From NCBI RefSeq assembly GCF_023101685.1, contig NZ_CP082164.1, positions 9,827,001 to 9,891,000 on the forward strand: a stretch of 64,000 nt of DNA, written 5' to 3'. The position numbers and the translations under genes are program-made. Below are positions 18,396-26,230 of this stretch, piece by piece (position 1 is the stretch's first letter; every line of letters begins with the position of its first letter). The stretch is from Bradyrhizobium sp. 186. GTDB lineage: Bacteria; Pseudomonadota; Alphaproteobacteria; Rhizobiales; Xanthobacteraceae. The notes beneath the pieces were generated by a model. That model searched no databases. It was given only the letters and a program-made list of their open reading frames with translations, and was not told where the DNA came from.

Positions 18396-18598
18396 ACATT
18401 TTCCTTCGCGGCTAGGTGCGTAGTGACGTCCCGATCGGCATCGTCTCCGGGTTGGTTGCGACGATCGGTTGGTTGAAGGCCGATCCGTCCCGGGTTTGGA
18501 CGACCGCCTTTCTGGTCGCCACGATATGACGAAAGTGACCGGTTTCCTGTTCCCAGCGCCGGGCCCTGCCGTCGCACATCGTTGGGCTGATTTCGCTG

Positions 18599-18964
18599 GT
18601 GATGCTGGCGCTCGCGACATTCGCCTACTACGGCAGGCACCTGTCGGGCATCTGGAGGCCGATTTATACGATCACCGCCGTGCTGCCGTTGTACCTGAAC
18701 GTGTTCGTCGTGATTATTCCGTCTTTCCTGAAGATCCCACCGCTGAAATCATGGGCGCCGACGCAGACCGAGCCCGCGTTCCTGGTTGTCCAGGGATCGG
18801 TCCTTGTCCTCTTCATCGTCCTGGCGATCCTGACCACCGTACGGTTTCGGCATAGCCCTGCACATCCTAATGACAACCCTTCCGGATCGGCGCCGGAAGT
18901 TCACGGTAATCTTGTGTTTACTTTTGGACAGACTTCGCCGAAAAAGTTGAGGGTTGATCGCTAA
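18599..18964 (+). CDS. Hypothetical three-TM membrane protein, possibly truncated
   Basis: The frame from GTG 18599 gives 121 residues with hydrophobic segments at about residues 1–12, 22–44 and 60–80, and a polar tail. A stop at 18536 closes the frame just upstream, and the predicted start cuts into the first helix. The likely reading is that the gene has lost its 5' end or starts at a non-standard codon. No family recognised. The 200 bases between it and the TadE gene hold nothing else I can name. Confidence 0.4.
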   Translation: MMLALATFAYYGRHLSGIWRPIYTITAVLPLYLNVFVVIIPSFLKIPPLKSWAPTQTEPAFLVVQGSVLVLFIVLAILTTVRFRHSPAHPNDNPSGSAPEVHGNLVFTFGQTSPKKLRVDR

Positions 18965-18972
18965 GGTTGGCT

Positions 18973-19212
18973 ATGGGCGAACAAAGGGACGCAACACGGC
19001 GTCGCACGTTCAAGGCCGGGACCATCGAGTTTGGCGGCGGGGGGATCGACTGCATCGTTAAGAATCTCTCAGAAACAGGCGCTCAGCTTGAAGTAGTCTC
19101 CCCGCTCTACATCCCCGACCGTTTCACATTGTTTATCCTCAGCGACCAATTCAAACAGCTGTGTCGCGTCGTTTGGAAGCGAGAGAAGCGTATAGGCGTC
19201 AGGTTCGAATAA
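18973..19212 (+). CDS. PilZ domain protein
   Basis: The 79-residue protein is a single PilZ domain: the RRxxR-type c-di-GMP motif in RDATRRRTFK near the N-terminus, then VKNLSETGAQLEV (the D/N-x-S-x-x-G signature) and a β-strand C-terminus (CRVVWKREKRIGVRF). It is a stand-alone c-di-GMP receptor common in Bradyrhizobium. ATG 18973 follows aggttggct. A clear terminator follows directly. Confidence 0.88.
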   Translation: MGEQRDATRRRTFKAGTIEFGGGGIDCIVKNLSETGAQLEVVSPLYIPDRFTLFILSDQFKQLCRVVWKREKRIGVRFE

Positions 19213-19243
19213 GGCCGCCTCAGTTGGCGGCCTCTTTCATTTT
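19213..19243 (+). terminator. Rho-independent terminator after the PilZ gene
   Basis: A 7-bp GC stem (ggccgcc / ggcggcc) with loop tcagtt is followed by tctttcatttt, beginning right after the PilZ stop codon. Confidence 0.85.
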
Positions 19244-19387
19244 GTTGAATATCGGCAACTGGCCCATCGCTTCAGTTGGGCGGTGCAGCTACATGTCGGT
19301 TCATAGGGGCAGACCGGAAGTTCGCAGCCGAGCGCCAAACCGACGCTTTTGACCCTGAGCTGACATTGCGAACGCTGTGACCGCAGA

Positions 19388-19594
19388 TCAATGGCGACGC
19401 CGTCCCCGTTCGCAATCATCCACCGCGCGCCGCAGATCATCGTCTGATGGCCGCTGCACCATACGATCAATTCCCAATTCCGCGCACTCCGCCAGGAACC
19501 TTCGTTGTTCGAGCGTCCACGTGAGGATGAGATAGCCCACAAAGCACGCGACCGCTGAAATCACCAACCAAGCCTCGGCGCGAGAGGTCTGCAT
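19388..19594 (-). CDS. Small membrane protein, second gene of a two-gene unit
   Basis: From ATG 19594 with an excellent ribosome site (aggaagaaag), the frame gives 68 residues: MQTSRAEAWLVISAVACFVGYLIL-type single TM helix near the N-terminus, then a charged tail with paired acidic and basic residues. It follows the next minus-strand gene by eight bases, so both are probably on one transcript. Function unknown. Confidence 0.5.
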   Translation of the reverse strand: MQTSRAEAWLVISAVACFVGYLILTWTLEQRRFLAECAELGIDRMVQRPSDDDLRRAVDDCERGRRRH

Positions 19595-19602
19595 CTTTCT
19601 TC

Positions 19603-19896
19603 CTATAAGGGGTAGCGCCATCTCAACGCGCGGCGCAGGAAAAGCAAGGCCGCGATGATCGCCACGACGGCGAACCAAAGGAAAGATGGAACCGGTGTCT
19701 GATTGTGAATGTGGGCGATGTACAGCACTAGCGCTAACAGCAGGCCCACCAGCGCGTTCGACAACCAGTACAGCGGGGAGCGCAAAATGCCTGCTGCTGC
19801 CAGTTCAGCAGTTCGTTTGCGAGCACATGTTGCGCGCCACCAACAAAAGCCGAGAAACGCAGGAGCAATGATCCAGACCATTCCGCCTGTTCGCAT
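19603..19896 (-). CDS. Small membrane protein, first gene of a two-gene unit
   Basis: The 97-residue protein has three hydrophobic segments (about residues 6–20, 44–62 and 70–88) and basic linkers. Start ATG 19896 or ATG 19881. Family not recognised. It lies in a lower-GC stretch between the PilZ gene and the NIPSNAP gene. Confidence 0.45.
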   Translation of the reverse strand: MRTGGMVWIIAPAFLGFCWWRATCARKRTAELAAAGILRSPLYWLSNALVGLLLALVLYIAHIHNQTPVPSFLWFAVVAIIAALLFLRRALRWRYPL

Positions 19897-20124
19897 GGTC
19901 TTTTGTAAATAGTCTTGTTCAAACGGCTCAAATTAGCTGCATCTTCCAGCCGAGGGCCAAACTTTGCCTTTTGGCCCAAGCCGGCATTGCAGCGCCTTCC
20001 GCTCATGTTGCCGTGTGACCCCGACCGGACGTCGGCTTGTTGGAGCCGCGACCGAGCAATGTACGGGTCTCACTTCTGACGGTATGATGGGTAGGCCGAT
20101 CGGTCCGTCACGAGGAGACTGAGA

Positions 20125-20469
20125 ATGATAACCTGCTACCTCCGCTATGAGATCGATCCCTCTAAAGCGAAAGAATTCGAGACCTACGCCAAGATGTGGC
20201 TGCCACTGGTCGAAAAATTCGGCGGCACGCATCACGGCTATTTCCTACCGCACGAAGGCGGGGACTACGTCGCGATCGCGTTGTTTTCATTTCCTTCGCT
20301 TGCCGACTACGAAGTCTACCGCTCCAAATCGACCATCGATCCCGATTGCCAGAGGGCGATCGCATATTTCCGGGAGACTAAATGCTTCCTAAGACATGAT
20401 CGGTCGTTTCTTAGACCGCTCCTTGAAAGCGGCGCCGCAGCGCCCACGAAGCAGGACGCGGGCTTGTGA
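20125..20469 (+). CDS. NIPSNAP family protein
   Basis: The 114-residue protein has the dimeric α/β-barrel pattern of NIPSNAP proteins (YLRYEIDPSKAKEFETYAKMWLPLVEKFGGTHHGYFLPHEG, YVAIALFSFPSLADYEVYR). Ribosome site gaggag lies 10 bases upstream of the ATG. The molecular role of bacterial members is not established. It is a stand-alone gene. Confidence 0.85.
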   Translation: MITCYLRYEIDPSKAKEFETYAKMWLPLVEKFGGTHHGYFLPHEGGDYVAIALFSFPSLADYEVYRSKSTIDPDCQRAIAYFRETKCFLRHDRSFLRPLLESGAAAPTKQDAGL

Positions 20470-20775
20470 TGAACAAGCTGCCGTGCCCAAGGCGCCGGTC
20501 CGGTGAGGTTGTCGGAATAAGATAGCTTGACGTCGCCTACTGGCCCAAGCGGACCTCGCAACGACTTTGACATCCGCGTCGCCTAGGCAGGTCACGTCGC
20601 CGGACTTGGGGGTACACAGCCTACTCTCGTCTTCTCCAAGGCGCGCCGGGATGGGCCCGCACGTGTACTGCGCACGAACGTCACGGCAAAGTGCTCCGTT
20701 GAACCCGAACGGAAATCGACGACACTATTCCTTTCGCAGGGCCACGCCTCAGCCTGGCCCGGAGGAAGGTTCGTC
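20470..20775. other. Intergenic region with upstream part of the duplicated cassette
   Basis: No gene seen on either strand. The segment from about 20677 (acgtcacggcaaagtgctcc…ttgaacccga…cgacactatt) aligns with the region before copy 1 of the small membrane-protein gene. It also resembles lepA bases around 10979–10999. Confidence 0.4.
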
Positions 20776-21035
20776 ATGCGAAAGCGAAACTGGCGATTGA
20801 TTGCCGTCGGCACGGTGCTGCTGGGGCTCGCCGTCCTGTTCTTCCTGTCCATGCGGGACATGACGCCGTGGTCCAATGATCCTGTCGCCCTGATGCGAAC
20901 GATCGGGCAAGTCTCGGGCGCTGTCGGCGGCATCAGCCTCGTCATGATCGTCTTCGGTCTGATCGGCAGGAAAGTGCCGGCCTGACAAAGCGTCATTCCG
21001 GAAGGTCGAGCTACGGCGACGGCATCACGCGTACG
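20698..21035. repeat. Duplicated cassette, copy 2
   Basis: This is the direct-repeat partner of 11632–11990. After the small gene, both copies continue with ctgacaaagcgtcattccggaaggt and then gctacggcg…catcacgcg, which resembles the lepA 3' region. The match then stops here, while copy 1 carries on into the lepA-like remnant. Confidence 0.7.
20776..20985 (+). CDS. Small two-TM membrane protein of unknown function, copy 2
   Basis: The 69 residues match copy 1 at 11721 at 64 positions. The differences are V15L, V17G, I20V, L31P and V43I, all conservative except the loop change L31P. Upstream ggaggaa gives a plausible ribosome site 9–10 bases before the ATG. Function unknown. Retention of frame in both copies supports a real gene. 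Confidence 0.6.
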   Translation: MRKRNWRLIAVGTVLLGLAVLFFLSMRDMTPWSNDPVALMRTIGQVSGAVGGISLVMIVFGLIGRKVPA

Positions 21036-21130
21036 CTATGACGGGGAATATTAACTCCTCGATGCAAATCTGCGGACAGAGCGAACCGAAAATACCAAAG
21101 CCATTGGATGGCCAATCTCGAGCCTATCGC

Positions 21131-22531
21131 CTATCGCCGCGCGGCGAGCACGTTCAAAGGGGCTGCTTGCAAGGCCGCGCGCCTCTCGACGATGGCATGA
21201 TTGAACAGTTCGAGCGCTAAGCCAAAGGCTGCCAGTTCCTCCTCCTCGATCAAGCCGCCATCGTAACTGTCGAGCGTTTCCCCAATGATGGTGTCGACCT
21301 CACGCTGCATGGCCAGCAGCTCGTGGTCGAATTCCGCGGTCCGCACTTTTGAAACCATGGCCAGAATTCTATTGCGATGGCTGGTATTTTCGTTCCTGTC
21401 GTCCCGATTTAAATATTGACGCAACCAGGCGCCGGCCGAACCAATCCCGGAGAGAAGCAGAAGCGCGAACCAGAAGTAGTCGCCGTATCTGTCGAGGAAG
21501 GTGCGTTCAGTCCCGTCGATGACGGCTGCCGCTCCCCGATGGACCGGCAGCTCGCCTTCTTTCTCGGTGTCCGGCTTGGTAATTTGCGCCGCGCCAGGCA
21601 CTTGCTTTGCAATCGCCTGCCGGAGGGCGAATTGTTGGCGATAGAATGCCGCCACCGTCGTTTCGGACAAAGCTTTCCGTGCCACGATCAGATGGCTGAC
21701 ACTGACAGTCTCCACCTTGTCATCCGGCCAGGCCGGATTCGCATTGAACATGCTTGGCGGGATTTCCTCCGATTCGTAACGCGGGTGCTTCAGGGCGATG
21801 GCCTCCGATGCATCGACCGCGAGAAACTTCGGCTCACCACGGGTCCGAGCCGTCGCGGCGACCGCGCCGGAGGTTATGTTGCTGTCGAGCGGACCAACCG
21901 CCATGAATGCATCGAGGGTACGGTCACGCGCCAGCTCCTCGATTTGACCCGTGCCAAAGTGCGTAACCGTGACCTTGTCCGCATCCACGCCGGAGGCGCT
22001 CAGGATGACCCGTAGCAACGCGGCGTTCGCCGACGTCGCGCCGATCACTCCTACCCTGTGCCCTGCGAGATCGGCGATCTCCTTGATTTTCGGCGCCGGC
22101 TTTCTCTTGGAGCCTTTGCCCGCAAGTCCCGAAGGAGACCACAGCACGACGAAGTTTTTGCGCAAGACGACGACTGTTTGCGCGTCGGCCGGCATCTCCA
22201 GATCGCCACGACCGACCGCAAGGTCGGTCTTGCCGGCACCAAGCAGAGCGAGAGCTTCGACCGCTCCCGCAGTCGCGATCGGCGACAGCCTCACAGTCCT
22301 GCTTTCGTTGGCAAAGGCCTCGGTCATCGCCTCAATCACTTTGTGATCGTTGCTTCCCGGCGGTCCGACGGCAATCCGGAGAGTTATCGGCCGCAGCGCA
22401 TAATACAGTGTGCCCGCGGCGGCTCCAAAAATGAGAAATCCAATGGCCAAAATCAGCAGTAGGGTCTTCGTCCTTCTCCGCCCTCGGCGGGCTGCGTCAG
22501 TGGGTTTCATTTGTGCATCAGACGAGGACAT
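21131..22531 (-). CDS. TAXI-family substrate-binding protein, membrane-anchored
   Basis: From ATG 22531 the 466-residue protein has an N-terminal TM helix (TKTLLLILAIGFLIFGAAAG) without an obvious cleavage site, then a TAXI-type periplasmic domain (RIAVGPPGSNDHKVIEAM, GKTDLAVGRGDL, LAGHRVGVIGATSANAALLR). A second TM helix near residues 355–375 precedes a cytosolic tail of about 90 residues. An in-frame TTG at 22555 is less likely. No TRAP membrane subunits (DctQ/DctM) are adjacent. Tethered TAXI proteins with a C-terminal helix may act as sensors rather than carriers. Confidence 0.82.
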   Translation of the reverse strand: MSSSDAQMKPTDAARRGRRRTKTLLLILAIGFLIFGAAAGTLYYALRPITLRIAVGPPGSNDHKVIEAMTEAFANESRTVRLSPIATAGAVEALALLGAGKTDLAVGRGDLEMPADAQTVVVLRKNFVVLWSPSGLAGKGSKRKPAPKIKEIADLAGHRVGVIGATSANAALLRVILSASGVDADKVTVTHFGTGQIEELARDRTLDAFMAVGPLDSNITSGAVAATARTRGEPKFLAVDASEAIALKHPRYESEEIPPSMFNANPAWPDDKVETVSVSHLIVARKALSETTVAAFYRQQFALRQAIAKQVPGAAQITKPDTEKEGELPVHRGAAAVIDGTERTFLDRYGDYFWFALLLLSGIGSAGAWLRQYLNRDDRNENTSHRNRILAMVSKVRTAEFDHELLAMQREVDTIIGETLDSYDGGLIEEEELAAFGLALELFNHAIVERRAALQAAPLNVLAARR

Positions 22532-22915
22532 TTTCCGCTGCCGGTCGGAGACCAAAATCGCTGCCTGCTTTGCAGGATTACCACGTTCCTCTGAAGGATG
22601 ATAACGTCCGAGCAGCGGGACTTGTTTCTCGGCACCAGCGCGAGCTTTGGCGGCCGTCCGATGTAAATTGTTGGCCGCGCGGTGTCGTGAACCTCGTGGC
22701 TGTCGTGAGCGCGAGACCCTTGCGGTTCCTCAGCATCCCGGCACGCTAAAGACCGCCGGCTCCGTCCGGGGTACCCCAAGAGCTCGGGGCCGGAAACTTC
22801 TGCTTCTGGCGCCAAAAGCCAATGCTGCACGCCTCTCCCGACGGCCCCAGCCCTGAGAAGTGCAAGCGCGAGATGAACCTCGCCGAACATCTCCCGGCAA
22901 GCAAAGCATTGAAAC
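22532..22915. other. Intergenic region, nothing recognised
   Basis: About 380 bases between the TAXI gene start and the end of the amidase gene. A 174-codon open frame crosses it on the minus strand but overlaps both neighbours and lacks family features or a ribosome site. It should contain the TAXI promoter; I cannot place it. Confidence 0.35.
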
Positions 22916-24574
22916 CTAAAGCGCGGGCAAGCCAGGCGGCGGCTTGCGCATCTGGGAAGCCTGCTCGAAGGCGTAGCCCAGACGCAGAAGCTTGTGCTCG
23001 CTCCAGGCACGGCCCGCGAAAGTGACGCCAAGCGGATAGTCGGGCGTGTCCTTGCCGTCTGTCGTCCCCGAGATGAAGCCTCCGGGCACCATGACGCTGG
23101 GATAGCCCGCCTTGGCGGCGATCGCGGCGCCCATAGCGCCGGCGAACAGCACGGCGTCGAGCTTGTGCTGTTTCATGTAGGCGTCCATGCCGCGCGTCCT
23201 GGCGGCGAGCAGGTCCATGGCACGCGCCGATCTGTACTCGCGCTCACTTAAGTCGCCCCTGGTGTTGTCCGCGGCGAGGAACAGGTCCTGGCCGAAACGC
23301 AGCGCCTTGCCGGCGTTCGCCTCGTTGAAGGCCACGATGTCGGCGATGGTCTTGATCGCGGTGTTGGTCGCCCAATCCTTCAGGTAGAGATTGAGATCGC
23401 GCTTCAGCTCATAGAGGAAAACGACCCACTGCATCATCGGATTGCCCTTGTTTGGGCTCAACGGATTGCGGTTGAGCACAGCCATGGTCGTGCCTGGTCC
23501 GGCAATCCAGCCGGCCGTCGGCATGCTGGCGCGCACGATGACGGCGCCCAGATCCTCCAGCACCTTGATCGCCTCGGTCATCACCGAGACCCTGTTGGGG
23601 AGCAGCTTGCCGTAATAGCAATCGTTCAGCGGGTCGGCCGGGTCGCTCGGCACGCCGATGCGCGCACCCTTCATTGCATCGGGCGCGAGGTCGGCGGTGT
23701 AATCGGCCGGCCGCCGCTGCCGTTCTGTCACTGGGTCGAGCGGGTCCTTGACCGCCAGCACGTTCAGCAGCATCGCCGCATCGCGTACCGTGCGCGTCAT
23801 CGGCCCCGCGGTGTCCTGGCTGTGCGCAATCGGCACGATGCCGGCCCGGCTGATCAGCCCGACGGTCGGCTTCACGGTGACGAGGCCATTCTGGCTGGCG
23901 GGGGACAGCAGCGAGCCCGAGGTCTCGGTGCCGATCGAGGCCGCGCACAGACCGGCCGCCACCGCGACCGCCGAACCCGAGCTCGATCCGCCAGGCTGCA
24001 CGACCGGGATGCCTCGATCGTCCATAAGTGTCGGCGCGTAAGGGCTCTTCACCTGACCGCCCAACGAGGAGTAGCCCGCGGGCATGTCAAGCGCGAGCAT
24101 GTTGGCGAACTCCGTCAGGTTTGCCTTGCCCAGGATCACCGCGCCGGCGTCCCGCAGCAGCTTGACGATTGTGGCGTCGTCCCTGGCGTGCGCGCCCTCC
24201 AGCGCCAGCGAGCCCGCCGTCGTCGTCTGCTTGTCAGCCGTCGCGATGTTGTCCTTCACCAGTATCGGGACGCCGGCCAACGGCCGTTTGACCGACGGCC
24301 TGGTGTCGTCGAGCTTGCCCGCGATCGTGAGCGCGTCGGGATTGAGCTCCCGTATGGCGTTGAGCACGGGCCCATCGCGGTCGTAGGCCTCAATGCGTGC
24401 GAGATAGAATTTGGTCAGCGCCGTGGCGGTGACCCGCCCACTGGCCAAAGCATCGATGACATCGCTCATCGGCGCGTTCTCGAGCTTCAGCATGATCGGC
24501 GCCTCGGCGAGGCGAACATCGGGGCGGGCTGGCTTCTTCATGGCGTGGCTCTTGGCTGCCCCTGTGCGGGACAT
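22916..24574 (-). CDS. Amidase signature family hydrolase
   Basis: The 552-residue enzyme shows the Ser–cisSer–Lys triad elements: Lys107 in GVPILVKDNIATA, the Gly/Ser-rich signature QPGGSSSGSAVAVAAGL, and the nucleophile Ser in IGTETSGSLLSPA. It hydrolyses an amide bond; substrate is not predictable. It is much like the peptide-amidase/AtzF-like cytosolic forms, without a secretion signal. ATG 24574 is used; ATG 24541 is possible. It is monocistronic. Confidence 0.9.
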   Translation of the reverse strand: MSRTGAAKSHAMKKPARPDVRLAEAPIMLKLENAPMSDVIDALASGRVTATALTKFYLARIEAYDRDGPVLNAIRELNPDALTIAGKLDDTRPSVKRPLAGVPILVKDNIATADKQTTTAGSLALEGAHARDDATIVKLLRDAGAVILGKANLTEFANMLALDMPAGYSSLGGQVKSPYAPTLMDDRGIPVVQPGGSSSGSAVAVAAGLCAASIGTETSGSLLSPASQNGLVTVKPTVGLISRAGIVPIAHSQDTAGPMTRTVRDAAMLLNVLAVKDPLDPVTERQRRPADYTADLAPDAMKGARIGVPSDPADPLNDCYYGKLLPNRVSVMTEAIKVLEDLGAVIVRASMPTAGWIAGPGTTMAVLNRNPLSPNKGNPMMQWVVFLYELKRDLNLYLKDWATNTAIKTIADIVAFNEANAGKALRFGQDLFLAADNTRGDLSEREYRSARAMDLLAARTRGMDAYMKQHKLDAVLFAGAMGAAIAAKAGYPSVMVPGGFISGTTDGKDTPDYPLGVTFAGRAWSEHKLLRLGYAFEQASQMRKPPPGLPAL

Positions 24575-24706
24575 GGCGCGTTTCCGGTCGACGCGGGAGA
24601 TCTCGGGACTGCGGCCCGGATCATGCGCACACCTTCACTACCATGACAAATATCGGCGGTATTCCTCCCGCTCGAGTTGAATCCGCCGTGCACGCGCTGG
24701 GCAGGG

Positions 24707-24806
24707 GCTTGTCGGCATTGGCCTTTTTCGATTTTACGAAGTCCCATTGCCCCGTCGGGCAAAACAGAGGCATGATGCCATCATCGCCGGGCATGTGATC
24801 GGTGGG
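24707..24806. repeat. Dispersed intergenic repeat, copy 2 (first copy at 11231)
   Basis: It shares ggggcttgtcggcatt, gcctttttcgattttacgaa, cccgtcgggcaaaaca and catcatcgc with 11231–11332, same orientation. The surrounding 24575–24886 has no gene I can support. Confidence 0.75.
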
Positions 24807-24886
24807 AGCGCCTTGCCGAATCCATCAAAGCAGCCGCAACTGCTCTTTGTCTATCGACCGTCACGCGGCGTAGAGACGGCAGGCCT

Positions 24887-25483
24887 CTAGTGCTGCTGGT
24901 GTTGGTGATGCCCGCCGTTGCCATAGCCGCGAAGGGCGACATACTGCATGATCTGCTCGGGCGTGAGCAGCTCGCTCATTGCGAGATGATAGTGCAGGTG
25001 TGCCGCCCGAAGTTCGCCTTGCGCTGAAGCAATACGGAAGGCTGCGGCGTCCACTCCAGCTCGCGTCGCGTGTTTTTCGGCGAACAGACGATCGAGCGCC
25101 GTCTCTTCCGCGATGATTTGCTCGCCGACAGATATCGTCTCTGCCTTCATTGCTTCCAAAAACTCCTTGGCTTTTGCGCGCTGATCGCCTGAAAGGCGCA
25201 ACGCATCGGCCAGTTCGAGAACGTGCGCCGGTCCGGGATGGCCATTGAGTTCCGCCGGCAGCGACAAGCCCATTCCGCGTCCGGCCCTGAGATGGTTGAT
25301 TTGTTGTTCCGAAAGGGCTTTGACGTCGCGGCGCTCCATGCCGGCATACGGCGAAGCAGCCGGCGCTGCTGACACTTGTGCATGACCGCGAGACGGGTCG
25401 CATTTGCAGTCTTGCGCGGCACCGGGCAGGGACATCAGCATCGAAAATCCGAGCGCGAGGATCGGCAGGAGGATCGGTTTCAT
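24887..25483 (-). CDS. Spy/CpxP-like periplasmic protein with His-rich tail
   Basis: From ATG 25483 the 198-residue protein has a signal peptide (MKPILLPILALGFSMLMSLPGAAQ), a short Cys pair (DCKCD), then long helices with Spy/LTXXQ-like features (ALSEQQINHLRAG, LRLSGDQRAKAKEFLEAMKAE, LLTPEQIMQYVALRG). The C-terminus GHHQHQQH is likely to bind a metal. Such proteins act as periplasmic chaperones or metal-stress proteins. It is divergent from a Crp/Fnr-type regulator gene 56 bases away, which may control it. Confidence 0.7.
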   Translation of the reverse strand: MKPILLPILALGFSMLMSLPGAAQDCKCDPSRGHAQVSAAPAASPYAGMERRDVKALSEQQINHLRAGRGMGLSLPAELNGHPGPAHVLELADALRLSGDQRAKAKEFLEAMKAETISVGEQIIAEETALDRLFAEKHATRAGVDAAAFRIASAQGELRAAHLHYHLAMSELLTPEQIMQYVALRGYGNGGHHQHQQH

Positions 25484-25539
25484 AGGAACTCCGGTGGTTT
25501 TAACCTCGCTCAGCTTGTCATGAAGGGGCGGCACCGAGC

Positions 25540-26100
25540 ATGATCGCAATCATGTCGAGTCCCCTCGTTACCTGGCTATCCGAACTCGCTCAGCGCGAGC
25601 AGCAACTCGCGGCGGCCCACATCCTGTTTCGCGCAGGAGACCCCGTCCGGTCGCTATTCCTGATCGTCGCAGGTACGGTCCGGCTTACCCGCCCCCTACC
25701 ACATGGTTCCGAGCTGACGCTGCAGCGTGCCGGTCCCGGCGCCATTCTGGCCGAGGCGTCCCTGTTCGCCGATCGCTACCACTGCGAGGGCAAGGCCTTG
25801 GAAGACTCGGTGGTTCGTGTCGTCCCTATGCGACGGCTCCTGGCGGCCTTCGCAAAGCAGCCCGAGTTGGCGCGCGCCTGGACTCAACACTTGGCTCACG
25901 AGATCCAACGCGCTCGGACGCATGCCGAAATAGCTTCGCTGAAAACAGTTTCCGCGCGGATCGACGCCTGGATGATGATGAAGGATGAGCCGATACCACC
26001 CAAGGGGCAATGGCGCCAAGTTGCAGCCGAGATCGGCGTCACGCCGGAAGCCCTCTATCGCGAGCTGGCGCGTCGCCGTCGGCACTCGTCGGCTCCGTGA
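25540..26100 (+). CDS. Crp/Fnr family transcriptional regulator
   Basis: The 186-residue protein is a short member: cyclic-nucleotide-binding-like β-roll (HILFRAGDPVRSLFLIVAGTVRLTR, PGAILAEASLFADRYHC) and a compact C-terminal HTH (WRQVAAEIGVTPEALYRELARRR). The Cys cluster of oxygen-sensing FNR is absent. Length is below the usual 220–250. ATG 25540 or ATG 25552. Probable target: the divergent Spy-like gene. Confidence 0.85.
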   Translation: MIAIMSSPLVTWLSELAQREQQLAAAHILFRAGDPVRSLFLIVAGTVRLTRPLPHGSELTLQRAGPGAILAEASLFADRYHCEGKALEDSVVRVVPMRRLLAAFAKQPELARAWTQHLAHEIQRARTHAEIASLKTVSARIDAWMMMKDEPIPPKGQWRQVAAEIGVTPEALYRELARRRRHSSAP

Positions 26101-26230
26101 GATCGCGGCGCAAGCTTTCGGGGTCACGCCTTGCGCGCCGCCGAACGGTACCCCTTCGCCTTGATCCTTCCGATCAAATAGACCACCATCGTAGCTGACC
26201 GCTCACGACAGAATGGGCGAGGAAACGCGA

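Noticed and set aside
22507..23031. 174-codon minus-strand frame between the amidase and TAXI genes
   Set aside because: It overlaps both neighbours, has a composition typical of non-coding frames and no motif.
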